Source of the DNA: Limnohabitans sp. Bal53
Lineage (GTDB): Bacteria > Pseudomonadota > Gammaproteobacteria > Burkholderiales > Burkholderiaceae_C
Direction of reading: 5' to 3'
Assembly: GCF_003063355.1 (NCBI RefSeq)
Contig: NZ_NESH01000001.1
Span: 372,001-436,000 of the forward strand
DNA length: 64,000 nucleotides
Shown here: positions 16,665-25,120 of the stretch, piece by piece
Layout of the letters: each line of letters starts with the position of its first letter
Numbering within the stretch: position 1 is the first letter of the stretch
Notes under the pieces: model-generated
Databases searched by the model: none
What the model was told of the DNA's origin: nothing
Seen by the model: the letters and a program-made list of their open reading frames with translations, nothing else
Program-made: the position numbers and the translations under genes

Positions 16665-17549
16665 TCAAGCCTTGATTTTTCTTAACAAGGCTTGTCCCAT
16701 TCGAATTTCTTGTCCCGGCGCAATGCCCATTGCCAGGTCATAGCCTGGCGGTACAAACACCAAAATGGTCGAGCCATGCTCGAACCAGCCCATTTCTTGG
16801 CCCTTGGCATAGACCGCATCACAGAGCATTTCGTTCGGGCCTTGGTAGCGCAAATTCAACAGCACATCGACGGCATGAAAACGCATGCTGGCCACCAACA
16901 CTGCTGCCACAGGCACGATCAAGAAGGGCACGCCCTCTTGTGTTTGCATGTGCAATACCGCCCGTTCGTTTTTGCAAAACAGCTCTTGCACGCGCTTTAA
17001 AGCCACCGGGTTCACATTCCAAGTGTCACCCGAGATGTAGGTCACATGCTGCAGCTGCACATCGTGCGGCGCGTGAAAGCGGTGGTACATGCTGCTGGTC
17101 AGTCGCAAGGTGATGTAGGTTCCCCCTTCCAGCGCGGCAGGCCAATGCTGGCAGCGCCCTGAGGTGCCCAGCAAGGTCTGCAGCTGGTAAGGAAAACCTT
17201 TGGCCTGAAACACTTGGCCCTGGGTGATGGTGCCGCAGGCCCCCACGATGGCGTCACAAGGCGATGTCATGAACGCAGGGTCTGGGTTGACGACCCGTGC
17301 ACCGGGCACCAATTCGCGCGTGAAACAAGCGTGCAAGCTGTCAAATGTTTTGAGCTTGGCATCGCTCAAATCCAGATCACTGAACCAGCCCCACACCGCC
17401 ATCGACGACTTCACGACCCAGGGGTGTTTGATTTGACTCCACCACCCCATGAAGCGGGTCAATGTGATGCGCGGGATGCGGTTGGTGAGCAAGAAATTCA
17501 GGTCTTCTTGCAGCATCCACTTTTGGAAATGTTGGCGAATCTTCATCAT
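16665..17549 (-). CDS. psd: Phosphatidylserine decarboxylase
   Basis: 294 residues from the ATG at 17547-17549; an in-frame TTG four codons upstream is less likely. The family regions include SPCDAIVGACG and FHAPHDVQLQHVTYISGDTWNVNP. The autocleavage site is FEHGSTI near the C-terminus, where GST supplies the Ser that becomes the pyruvoyl cofactor; the residue before it is His rather than the usual Leu/Phe of LGST. The enzyme makes phosphatidylethanolamine at the inner membrane. It is divergent from the aminotransferase gene, the start codons being about 50 bases apart, in a block of lipid and envelope genes. Confidence 0.9.
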   Translation of the reverse strand: MMKIRQHFQKWMLQEDLNFLLTNRIPRITLTRFMGWWSQIKHPWVVKSSMAVWGWFSDLDLSDAKLKTFDSLHACFTRELVPGARVVNPDPAFMTSPCDAIVGACGTITQGQVFQAKGFPYQLQTLLGTSGRCQHWPAALEGGTYITLRLTSSMYHRFHAPHDVQLQHVTYISGDTWNVNPVALKRVQELFCKNERAVLHMQTQEGVPFLIVPVAAVLVASMRFHAVDVLLNLRYQGPNEMLCDAVYAKGQEMGWFEHGSTILVFVPPGYDLAMGIAPGQEIRMGQALLRKIKA

Positions 17550-17601
17550 GTTGTCACTCAATTTGAATAAAAAGAAATTTTGTTGTCACAAGGAGATTGC
17601 A

Positions 17602-19233
17602 GTGAACCCTACTTGGATCAGTTTGGGCGTCCTGGCCGCTTTGGCCCCGAGCCTGCATCGGCGCATTCAACTCTCGCGTGCCAAACACCGCTCTTTGGCA
17701 GGGCACTCGCGCATGGCCAAACGACTGGCCCGCTGGCTGCCGGGTTACAGCTTCAACGAAGCCGATTTTTTTGGTTGTGACGGCGCTCCGAGCGACATTC
17801 AAGCGCAGCGCCGTGCGGCATTTTTTACGTTGGCCAACACACTGCAAACACGGCACCGCCTGAGCATCGAGGCCACGGCTGATGCACGCGAGAACATCTC
17901 GGACATGCAATTCATCGCTGCCTACCGCGTGCCCTTCCAGTTCAGCCCGGTGGTGCGCGAGCACCTGAAAGTCGGCTCGTTTTTGCAATCGGCCCAAGGC
18001 GTTCAAGTCACTGATTTGGACGGTCAAGTTTTTTACGATCTGACGGGTTCTTATGGCGTGAATGTGTTTGGCGCCGATTTTTACAAACGCACCATGGCCG
18101 AGGGCATGGCCCGCACCCAAGCGCTGGGGCCGGTGCTGGGCTCTTACCACCCCGTGGTGGCCGGCAATGCAGAGCGACTCAAAGCCATCTCTGGCTTGGA
18201 CGAGGTGTCGTTCCACATGTCGGGTACCGAAGCCGTGATGCAGGCCGTGCGGCTGGCCCGCTACCACACACGCCGCAAAAACATTGTGCGTTTTTGCGGG
18301 GCTTACCACGGCTGGTGGGAAGACGTGCAACCCGGCCCCGGCAACCCCATGCCCCCCCGCGAGACCTACACGCTGAGCGACATGAGCGAGCGCAGCTTGC
18401 AGGTGTTGCGCAGCCGCAAAGACATTGCCTGTGTGCTGATCAACCCCTTGCAGGCCTTGCACACCAACACCAATGCGCCGGGCGATTCGACCCTGGTCGA
18501 CAGCAGCCGCCGCGCCGCTTACGACCGTGCGGCTTACACCGCCTGGCTCCAAGCCTTGCGCCAAGTCTGCACCGAGCGCGGCATTGCGCTGATTTTTGAC
18601 GAAGTCTTTTTGGGCTTCCGATTGGCCCCAGGCGGTGCACAAGCCTACTTTGGCGTGCAGGCCGATTTGGTCACCTATGGCAAAACACTGGGCGGCGGTT
18701 TTCCAGTGGGTGTGGTGTGTGGCAAGCGCGAATGGATGCGCCGATTTGATGAAAAACGACCGGCCGATATTTGCTTTGCACGCGGCACCTTCAACGCACA
18801 TCCAGCCGTCATGGGGGCCATGTCGGCCTTCTTGGAGCAACTGGACACGCCCGAAGTCAAAGCCATCTACGAGGGCTTGGACGAACGCTGGAACGTCCGC
18901 GCCGCGCTGTTCAACAGCACCATGCAAGCGCATGGGTTGCCCTTGCAAGCGGCCAATATGTCGAGTGTCTGGACACTGTTTTACACGCAACCCAGCCGGT
19001 ACAACTGGATGCTGCAGTACTACCTCAGGCTGCATGGATTGGCGCTCAGTTGGGTGGGCACGGGACGTTTGATCTTCAGTCTCAACTACAGCGATGCCGA
19101 CTTTGAAGCGGTACTGCAGAAGTTTGTGCTGGCGGCCCAGCAAATGCGGCAAGACGGATGGTGGTGGCATGCGCCAGAGATCACCAACAAGTCCATCCGC
19201 CGCAGCATCCTCAAGGAGACGCTGTTTCGCTGA
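17602..19233 (+). CDS. Class III PLP-dependent aminotransferase (glutamate-1-semialdehyde mutase-like)
   Basis: 543 residues from a GTG preceded by AAGGAG. The first 100 residues are an extra N-terminal extension with a hydrophobic start (ISLGVLAALAPSL). The aminotransferase fold follows: GSYGVNVFG, MSGTEAVMQAVRLAR, CGAYHGWW, IFDEVFLGFR with the PLP-nitrogen Asp, and LVTYGKTLGGGFPVG with the Schiff-base Lys. The closest general family is glutamate-1-semialdehyde 2,1-aminomutase/omega-aminotransferases. The long extension and the position among lipid genes argue against haem synthesis and for a specialised amine-lipid or envelope role, which is inference. Confidence 0.82.
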   Translation: MNPTWISLGVLAALAPSLHRRIQLSRAKHRSLAGHSRMAKRLARWLPGYSFNEADFFGCDGAPSDIQAQRRAAFFTLANTLQTRHRLSIEATADARENISDMQFIAAYRVPFQFSPVVREHLKVGSFLQSAQGVQVTDLDGQVFYDLTGSYGVNVFGADFYKRTMAEGMARTQALGPVLGSYHPVVAGNAERLKAISGLDEVSFHMSGTEAVMQAVRLARYHTRRKNIVRFCGAYHGWWEDVQPGPGNPMPPRETYTLSDMSERSLQVLRSRKDIACVLINPLQALHTNTNAPGDSTLVDSSRRAAYDRAAYTAWLQALRQVCTERGIALIFDEVFLGFRLAPGGAQAYFGVQADLVTYGKTLGGGFPVGVVCGKREWMRRFDEKRPADICFARGTFNAHPAVMGAMSAFLEQLDTPEVKAIYEGLDERWNVRAALFNSTMQAHGLPLQAANMSSVWTLFYTQPSRYNWMLQYYLRLHGLALSWVGTGRLIFSLNYSDADFEAVLQKFVLAAQQMRQDGWWWHAPEITNKSIRRSILKETLFR

Positions 19234-19240
19234 TAGTTCG

Positions 19241-19276
19241 GCCCGGTTCACCACTACGAAGTGAACCGGGCTTTTT
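19241..19276 (+). terminator. Rho-independent terminator after the aminotransferase gene
   Basis: An 11-bp stem, GCCCGGTTCAC (19241-19251) with GTGAACCGGGC (19261-19271), has a 9-base loop and is followed by TTTTT (19272-19276). The convergent gene on the other strand ends 5 bases further on. Confidence 0.9.
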
Positions 19277-19280
19277 CCGA

Positions 19281-19889
19281 TCAGCGACCCGCGTGAAGAT
19301 TGCGGTCTGCGAAGCGCTCACCACGCAACAATTGCCAAGGCGCCTTGTGATAGAGGTAGATGTCGTGGAAGGGATCGGTCAAGATCTTCGTCATCCACAC
19401 CAAGCCCGTTTGCACGTCTTGCAGGAAAAACAAATGGATCGTGCGGAACAGCAATGCCGCAGCGCCCAAGTACAACCAGGCATAACCCACAGCCCGCAAA
19501 AATTCAAACCAGGTCTCATGCACGGGCAGCAAGCCCATGAAGCCAGGATTCATGTAAATGGCCAACGGCAACAGGGCCCAAACACTCAATAAGACCACCT
19601 TGCGGCGCAAGTTGTAGCCCACCTTGATCTCTTCTTTGAATTCGTTGGTGGCCTCGTTGACGTGGTCATAGCCCAAGGGTTCGAAGAAGAAGTGACCGGC
19701 TTGTCTGGAGGTCATGGAGACCATCCAAGCCAATAAAGCGGCCATGGCCGGATCGATCCACAGCATGCCATAAGCCACCACAAACGCCATCGCACTGAGC
19801 AAGTGCAAGGACTGGTTGATGCGGCAATGGTGGTAGTAACGGTGATCGTCCCAACGCTGAACTTCCAAAGCTTTCAAGAAATCTTTCAC
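19281..19889 (-). CDS. Multi-pass membrane protein with conserved His residues, possibly Mpo1/DUF962-like or fatty-acid hydroxylase-like
   Basis: 202 residues if begun at the GTG at 19887-19889, which has GAGG a few bases upstream; starts up to 19928 are also open. It has four or so hydrophobic segments and clustered His: RYYHHCRINQSLH, RQAGHFFFEPLGYDH, and IHLFF near the end. The pattern of an N-terminal YHxxH-type motif, a membrane helix pair and GHxxFE is like Mpo1-type (DUF962) iron-dependent lipid dioxygenases, but I am not certain. It lies between the aminotransferase and the glycosyltransferase, fitting a lipid-tailoring role. Confidence 0.55.
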   Translation of the reverse strand: MKDFLKALEVQRWDDHRYYHHCRINQSLHLLSAMAFVVAYGMLWIDPAMAALLAWMVSMTSRQAGHFFFEPLGYDHVNEATNEFKEEIKVGYNLRRKVVLLSVWALLPLAIYMNPGFMGLLPVHETWFEFLRAVGYAWLYLGAAALLFRTIHLFFLQDVQTGLVWMTKILTDPFHDIYLYHKAPWQLLRGERFADRNLHAGR

Positions 19890-19956
19890 AAGCACCTCAC
19901 AAGTTGAATGTGTGAAGATCATCATCAATTCGTGTGAAAAAACAGTGACATGGCAT

Positions 19957-19974
19957 TTGTCATCAAACTGTTAA
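19957..19974 (+). promoter_or_regulatory. Candidate PhoB box before the GT4 glycosyltransferase
   Basis: TTGTCAT-CAAA-CTGTTAA matches the PhoB-box pattern (two CTGTCAT-like 7-mers, 4 bases apart) at 11 of 14 positions. It ends 22 bases before the ATG. A promoter spaced as in other Pho boxes would start transcription at or near the start codon, so the transcript may be leaderless or nearly so. Confidence 0.45.
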
Positions 19975-19996
19975 AACCTGCGCTCACGATAGGGGC

Positions 19997-21202
19997 ATGC
20001 TTGAATCAGACAACGCACCCTACCTGGTCGAAAACTTCGTCCCCGCCAATGCCCCACTGCGCATTGCGGTGGTCACCGAAACCTGGCCACCCGAGGTCAA
20101 CGGCGTTGCACTGACCCTGTCGCGTTTGATCCAGGAGCTGCGCCAACGCCAACACACCATTCAGCTCATCCGGCCCCGACAAGGCCGCCACGAGACTGAA
20201 AGCCACCGCGAAGGCTGGAGTGAGATGCTGCTCAAGGGCATGCCCATTCCGCGCTATCCCCAGCTCAAACTGGGCTTTCCCAGCAAGAAATCCCTGATCA
20301 AGGCCTGGACCCAGCAAAGACCTGACTTGGTGCACATCGCCACCGAGGGGCCATTGGGTTGGTCGGCCTTGCAAGCGGCCAGGGTCTTGCGCTTGCCTGT
20401 CACCTCCGACTTCAGAACCAATTTCCAAAGTTACAGCAAACACTACGGCGTGGGCTGGTTGCAAAAACCCATCGTGGCTTACTTACGCAAGTTCCACAAC
20501 CGTACCTTGTGCACCATGGTGCCGACCCAGGCCATGCACGATCAGCTCAAGGTCTTGGGGTTTCACAACCTCCAGGTGGTGGCGCGCGGTGTGGACACCC
20601 AGCTTTTCACGCCCAACAAACGAAACACCAGCTTGCGCAGCCAATGGCAAGTCGATGACAAGACCGTGGTGATCTTGTCGGTGGGGCGCTTGGCGGCAGA
20701 AAAAAATCTGGATTTGACAGTCAAAACCTACCAAGCATTGAAAGAAAACAACCGTGCAGTCCAGCTTGTTTTTTGCGGTGATGGCCCTTACCGAGCCAAA
20801 CTGCAAGCCGATTGCCCAGATGCCATTTTTATGGGCATGGTCACACACGCGCAATTGGCTGTGGCCTACGCCAGTGCCGATCTGTTTGTGTTCCCCAGCC
20901 TGACTGAGACTTTCGGCAACGTGACCCTGGAAGCCCTCGCCAGCGGCACCCCGGTCCTGGCGTTTGATTGCGCCGCCGCCAAAGAAGTCATTGGAGATGA
21001 TCACAATGGTTGGCTCGTTTCGGGTGAAGATGCGCAGCGCTTTGTCTTGCGCGCCTTGGCCATCACCCAAAAGACATCGACTCTTCAAGAGGCGCGAATG
21101 AACGCTGCACCCAGTATTCAAAAATGGGAGTGGTCCAGCATCGCCAACCAAGTGGAGAACATGTTCCGAAGCGTCCTGACACAGGCTTTAGCTGAGCGTT
21201 GA
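19997..21202 (+). CDS. GT4-family glycosyltransferase, probably acting on a membrane lipid
   Basis: 401 residues. The GT-B fold starts with LRIAVVTETWPPEVNGVALTLSRL, the N-terminal signature shared by MgtA/DimB mannosyltransferases and SqdX-type glycolipid synthases. The C-terminal donor site has VGRLAAEKNLD and the E-x7-E motif region FPSLTETFGNVTLEALASGTPVLAF. The first 20 residues precede the usual family start, so the true start could be later. It is predicted to transfer a hexose or uronic acid to diacylglycerol or a similar lipid at the cytoplasmic face. UDP-glucose dehydrogenase lies nearby and could supply UDP-glucuronate. Its end overlaps the convergent lplT end by 15 bases. Confidence 0.82.
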   Translation: MLESDNAPYLVENFVPANAPLRIAVVTETWPPEVNGVALTLSRLIQELRQRQHTIQLIRPRQGRHETESHREGWSEMLLKGMPIPRYPQLKLGFPSKKSLIKAWTQQRPDLVHIATEGPLGWSALQAARVLRLPVTSDFRTNFQSYSKHYGVGWLQKPIVAYLRKFHNRTLCTMVPTQAMHDQLKVLGFHNLQVVARGVDTQLFTPNKRNTSLRSQWQVDDKTVVILSVGRLAAEKNLDLTVKTYQALKENNRAVQLVFCGDGPYRAKLQADCPDAIFMGMVTHAQLAVAYASADLFVFPSLTETFGNVTLEALASGTPVLAFDCAAAKEVIGDDHNGWLVSGEDAQRFVLRALAITQKTSTLQEARMNAAPSIQKWEWSSIANQVENMFRSVLTQALAER

Positions 21203-22429
21203 ATCCAGCTGAGCTCCTCTGCGGCGCCAAGGCACAACAGCCATCCACAATGGCAATGACAAACACAGCATGATGGCCAACAATGGCCAATCCCAGGCCA
21301 GCAGCAGACTGTACAAACCCAGCATCACCAACACACTCAGGTTTTCGTTGAAACCCTGCACAGCAATCGATCGGCCAGGGTGCATGATCTTGTGGCCCCG
21401 GTGTTGCAACAAGGCGTTCATGGGCACCAGCAGCATGCCACCGGCCCACCCCGCGGCCAGCAGCATGGGCACGGCCAGCCACAAACTGCTGGTGAGGGCC
21501 AAAAATGGCAACAAGCCAGCCAGCACACCCGCCCAGAACATCTGACGGCGGGCATGAAAGACACGACACGACCAGGCAGCCATGGCGGCCCCCCCCATCA
21601 CGCCCAAAGCCACCAGGCCCTGCAAATACGCGCCGCCCTGCAAAGTCAAGCCAGCATTGGATTGCGCCCACACCAAGACCACGAACTGCAGCACAGCCCC
21701 TACACCCCAACACAAGGTCGTCACGCGCAAAGAAACGCCTCCCAGGGGGTCACGCCACAGCTTCAAATTGTTGGCCCAAAATGCAGACCAACGAACATCT
21801 GCCCAACACCAAGCAGGGTGTATGGGTGAGCGCAGGGCATGCATCCCGCTGTTGAGAACGGCTGAGAGCACGTACAAGCAGCAAATCACGCCCAAGCCCA
21901 TGCCGATTTGGGTTTCAACCAGCCAAACAGCCCCATAAGCAGCCGCAAAAAAGGGGGGCATAGGGGTCAAGAAGGGTCCTGCATCCATCAACCAGCCGCC
22001 CAACACCACGCCCCATAAAACGGCGAGCACCACCGACACTTCCAGAAAAGCGTTGGCCCTGACCAAACCAGCAGTGGGCACGGTTTCCGTGAGCAAGCCA
22101 TATTTCGCTGGGGCATACACAGAGGCCGCAAATCCCGCCAAAGCAAACGCCACCAGAGGGTGCGTTCCGGTCCACAGCAAAATGACCGCCATCAACTTGA
22201 GCAGGTTCATGGCCATCATGACATGGCGCTTTTGGAACGCATCGGCCACTGGGCCCACAACACTGGCCAAGCCCACATAAGACACCGTGAAAGCCATTTT
22301 CAGCACAGGGGCCCACCAAACAGGGTGGCCTTGCTCGTGTAAAAAGAAAATGCCCAACAACAAAAAAGCGTTGTCTGCCAGCCCACTGAAAAACTGAGCC
22401 AGAATCAAAAAGGCAAAGCCCTTAGGCAT
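21188..22429 (-). CDS. lplT: Lysophospholipid transporter LplT (MFS)
   Basis: 413 residues, about 12 membrane segments. It begins [30 protein letters not shown] and contains [19 protein letters not shown] and [10 protein letters not shown], the recognisable LplT N-terminal half. LplT flips lysophospholipids such as lyso-PE inward for re-acylation by Aas; the usual aas acyltransferase partner is not present here. The ATG overlaps the ugd stop codon by 8 bases, so the two genes are translationally coupled, an unusual pairing. Confidence 0.9.
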   Translation of the reverse strand: MPKGFAFLILAQFFSGLADNAFLLLGIFFLHEQGHPVWWAPVLKMAFTVSYVGLASVVGPVADAFQKRHVMMAMNLLKLMAVILLWTGTHPLVAFALAGFAASVYAPAKYGLLTETVPTAGLVRANAFLEVSVVLAVLWGVVLGGWLMDAGPFLTPMPPFFAAAYGAVWLVETQIGMGLGVICCLYVLSAVLNSGMHALRSPIHPAWCWADVRWSAFWANNLKLWRDPLGGVSLRVTTLCWGVGAVLQFVVLVWAQSNAGLTLQGGAYLQGLVALGVMGGAAMAAWSCRVFHARRQMFWAGVLAGLLPFLALTSSLWLAVPMLLAAGWAGGMLLVPMNALLQHRGHKIMHPGRSIAVQGFNENLSVLVMLGLYSLLLAWDWPLLAIMLCLSLPLWMAVVPWRRRGAQLDSTLS

Positions 22430-23855
22430 TCATCGATTCAGGCACTGTGGATGCACCAGCAGGCACACCAAAATCCATCAGCTGAGCCAAATCATTGCGC
22501 CGCCCCACGCCCTGGTAAGCCATGCCCAATTCACTGAGGGCCTCGGGGTTGTAGAGGTTGCGACCATCCAAGATGAAGGGTTTGCGCATCAGGGCTTTCA
22601 TGGCTTCGAAATCCGGGTTGTGAAAATTCTTCCACTCGGTCAACACCATCAAGGCATCCGCGCCTTCCAAGGCCTGCATGTCTGAAGCGGCCAATTCAAA
22701 ACGCTCCAACAGATGCGATTCTTGGCTCATGTCCAGACGGAGGGCTTCCAAAGCCAGCGAACCCGCCACAGGGTCAAATGCACAAACGTGCGCCCCACGC
22801 AACAACAATTGGCGAATCACCACGCGGCTGGGCGCCTCGCGCATGTCATCGGTGTTGGGCTTAAAAGCCAGGCCCCAAACCGCGATTTTTCTGCCTGTCA
22901 GGTCCTGCCCCATGTGCTGGGTCAATCGGTCCACCAAAATCGTTTTCTGGCGCTCGTTGACCACCTCCGTGGCACTGACCACCGCCATGCTGTGCCCATA
23001 GGCCTTGGCGGTGTTCACCAGGGCCTGGGTGTCCTTGGGGAAACAACTGCCACCGTAGCCACAACCCGCGTACAAAAAGCTGTGTCCAATTCGGCTGTCT
23101 GCGCCGATGCCCCTGCGAATGTGGTCCACATCGGCCCCCAGCACATCGGCCAGGTTGGCCATTTCGTTCATGAATGAAATGCGCGCCGCCAACATGGCAT
23201 TGGCGGCGTACTTGGTCAACTCGGCACTGCGCACATCCATCCACACAGTACGGGCATGGTGGCGGTTGAAGCTGGCATACAAATCACCCATCATGCGGCG
23301 ACTGCGGGCATGGTGCAGTCCCTCATCCACACCCACCACAATGCGGTCCGGGCGCATGAAATCGTCAATGGCAGCGCCTTCTTTCAGGAACTCCGGATTG
23401 GACACCACATCAAACAAATCCGGGGACATGCCCCGGTGCACCAACTCGTGCGAAATCGCAGCGCGAACCTTGTCGGCCGTTCCCACCGGCACGGTGGATT
23501 TGTTGACCACCAATTTAAAGCCCTTCAGGTGCCGTCCAATGGTGGCCGCAACCGACAAGACATGCCCCAAGTCGGCCGAACCATCTTCGGCGGGCGGCGT
23601 GCCCACAGCGATGAACAGAATGTCGCCATGCTCCACCGCCTCGCAGGCATCGTTGGTGAAACGGATGCGCCCATCGGCACGATTGCGACTGAGCAACTCT
23701 TTGAGACCGGGCTCGTAAATGGGCACATCACCTTCTTGCAAGGCGCGGATTTTTTCCTCGTCCTTGTCCAGGCACACCACCTTGAAACCCAAGTCGGACA
23801 AGCACGCGCCTGTGACCAAACCAACGTAACCCGAACCGATGACTGTGACACGCAT
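22422..23855 (-). CDS. ugd: UDP-glucose 6-dehydrogenase
   Basis: 477 residues from the ATG at 23853-23855, which has AGGAG upstream. The N-terminal NAD domain starts [23 protein letters not shown]. The middle has [24 protein letters not shown], the catalytic Cys in [10 protein letters not shown], and [19 protein letters not shown]. It oxidises UDP-glucose to UDP-glucuronate with two NAD+. UDP-glucuronate serves capsule, lipid-A modification or glucuronosyl-lipid synthesis. It is co-transcribed with lplT and close to a GT4 enzyme, favouring an envelope or glycolipid role. Confidence 0.95.
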   Translation of the reverse strand: MRVTVIGSGYVGLVTGACLSDLGFKVVCLDKDEEKIRALQEGDVPIYEPGLKELLSRNRADGRIRFTNDACEAVEHGDILFIAVGTPPAEDGSADLGHVLSVAATIGRHLKGFKLVVNKSTVPVGTADKVRAAISHELVHRGMSPDLFDVVSNPEFLKEGAAIDDFMRPDRIVVGVDEGLHHARSRRMMGDLYASFNRHHARTVWMDVRSAELTKYAANAMLAARISFMNEMANLADVLGADVDHIRRGIGADSRIGHSFLYAGCGYGGSCFPKDTQALVNTAKAYGHSMAVVSATEVVNERQKTILVDRLTQHMGQDLTGRKIAVWGLAFKPNTDDMREAPSRVVIRQLLLRGAHVCAFDPVAGSLALEALRLDMSQESHLLERFELAASDMQALEGADALMVLTEWKNFHNPDFEAMKALMRKPFILDGRNLYNPEALSELGMAYQGVGRRNDLAQLMDFGVPAGASTVPESMNA

Positions 23856-23952
23856 GGCAACACTCCTGTAGTTGCCACCATGTTCTCGCCTCTGCATGAA
23901 AAAGGCGTGTCACTGGCATGAAGAAATCACGACACACCTGCCAATTTTCCAT

Positions 23953-23979
23953 AAAAAAACCGCTCTCTTTCGAGAGCGG
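23953..23979 (-). terminator. Rho-independent terminator after the porin gene
   Basis: On the minus strand an 8-bp stem, CCGCTCTC with GAGAGCGG (plus-strand arms 23960-23967 and 23972-23979), has a GAAA tetraloop and is followed by seven U residues (A-run 23953-23959). It lies 30 bases after the porin stop and insulates ugd. Confidence 0.9.
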
Positions 23980-24009
23980 CAAATCCTTGGAGAAACTAAA
24001 AAGGCGCGA

Positions 24010-24969
24010 TCAGAAGGCGTATTTCATGCCCACTTCAATCGCATCACCTTCGCTTTTGCTCTTATCGGCCTTCAGCACATCAAAGTAAACAGTCATATTC
24101 TTGAACGGTGTGTAACCCACGCCCAAAGCCAACTCGCTGCGCTTGTCTTTGCCAGTCTCTTCGTAGTTTTGCATGGCCACACCCATGTCAAAGGCGCCAA
24201 CCTTGTATTTCAAGCCAGCACCCATGATGTCAACCTTGGAACCCGACACATTGTCTTGCTTGGCCACCAAGCCCATGAGCGTGAGAGCACCCATACCGTA
24301 CTTGATAGATGCAGCGGTTGTTTTGTCCGCTGAATTTGCGGACCCAGTGGAAGAAAACTCGTTGATGTTGGCAGTGCCCACAGCCAAAGTCATGTCACCC
24401 AACTTGTATGCTGCGGTCACACCAAAACCCGTACCTGTTTTAGTTTTATCGTCTTTATTGGTAGCACGGCTGGCTTCAACCGCCAAGGTCAATGGACCCA
24501 CAGGTTTGATCCATTGCAAGCGACGACCATCGTTGTCCGTTTTGGCTTCTGTCAAGTAAGCATGCTCACCATGACCAATTGACAAGATCTCAACCACATT
24601 ATCTTCAAAATAGCTGTCAAATTGACCCACCGAGAAGCGGCCCATTGACTTGCTGTTGATACCCAAGCGAGCATCATCAGTCAATACTTCACCGTTGTCA
24701 CCGATGGGATCGTAATCCACTTCGATTTCACCGAAAACAGTCACATCGTCCGAAACTTTGTGGTCGGCCTTGATCTCAATTTGGTTGAGTCCCTTACCAG
24801 TGAACGCTTGAGTACTGGCTCCCGAGCTGTTTTTCACGTCTTCATGGTATGCACCCACTTCAACGTTAATCTGAAATTTTGTGTCTTTGTTGACTTGAAA
24901 TTCAGCGGCAAAAGCAGGGGCTGCCACAGCGGCCGACATGGCCAAAAAGAGTGCAGATTTTTTCATCAT
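24010..24969 (-). CDS. Gram-negative trimeric porin (Burkholderiales type)
   Basis: 319 residues. The signal peptide is MMKKSALFLAMSAAVAAPAFAA (two adjacent ATG codons, 24969 or 24966). The mature barrel begins EFQVNKDTKFQINVEVGAY and ends in KYAF with the terminal Phe needed for BAM assembly. Loop 3-like acidic stretches (FGEIEVDYDPIGDNGEVL) are present. It forms diffusion channels in the outer membrane. It is downstream of phoR but has its own leader of about 150 bases and a terminator. No PhoB box was seen in front of it, so phosphate specificity cannot be claimed. Confidence 0.9.
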   Translation of the reverse strand: MMKKSALFLAMSAAVAAPAFAAEFQVNKDTKFQINVEVGAYHEDVKNSSGASTQAFTGKGLNQIEIKADHKVSDDVTVFGEIEVDYDPIGDNGEVLTDDARLGINSKSMGRFSVGQFDSYFEDNVVEILSIGHGEHAYLTEAKTDNDGRRLQWIKPVGPLTLAVEASRATNKDDKTKTGTGFGVTAAYKLGDMTLAVGTANINEFSSTGSANSADKTTAASIKYGMGALTLMGLVAKQDNVSGSKVDIMGAGLKYKVGAFDMGVAMQNYEETGKDKRSELALGVGYTPFKNMTVYFDVLKADKSKSEGDAIEVGMKYAF

Positions 24970-25120
24970 GACTTGATTCCATTGAGAAGTTAATAAATTG
25001 CCGAGCAGTGATCAACTCAACAATCTCCATCTTCTATTTGGTGTATTTCAAGCCAATGAAGTTTTTTTGAAATTTTAAAGTTCGGTCTTCTTCAACGACA
25101 CACCAGACTGCCCAAGCAGC

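Noticed and set aside
17549..17589. TGTTGTCAC repeated twice between psd and the aminotransferase gene
   Set aside because: The copies are 32 bases apart, which fits neither Pho-box spacing nor a clear operator, and one overlaps the psd start; probably chance.
17554..19254. Long open frame on the minus strand opposite the aminotransferase gene
   Set aside because: It mirrors the codon structure of the real gene, has no family motif, and its composition (Gln, His, Arg and Gly rich) is typical of an antisense shadow in GC-rich DNA.
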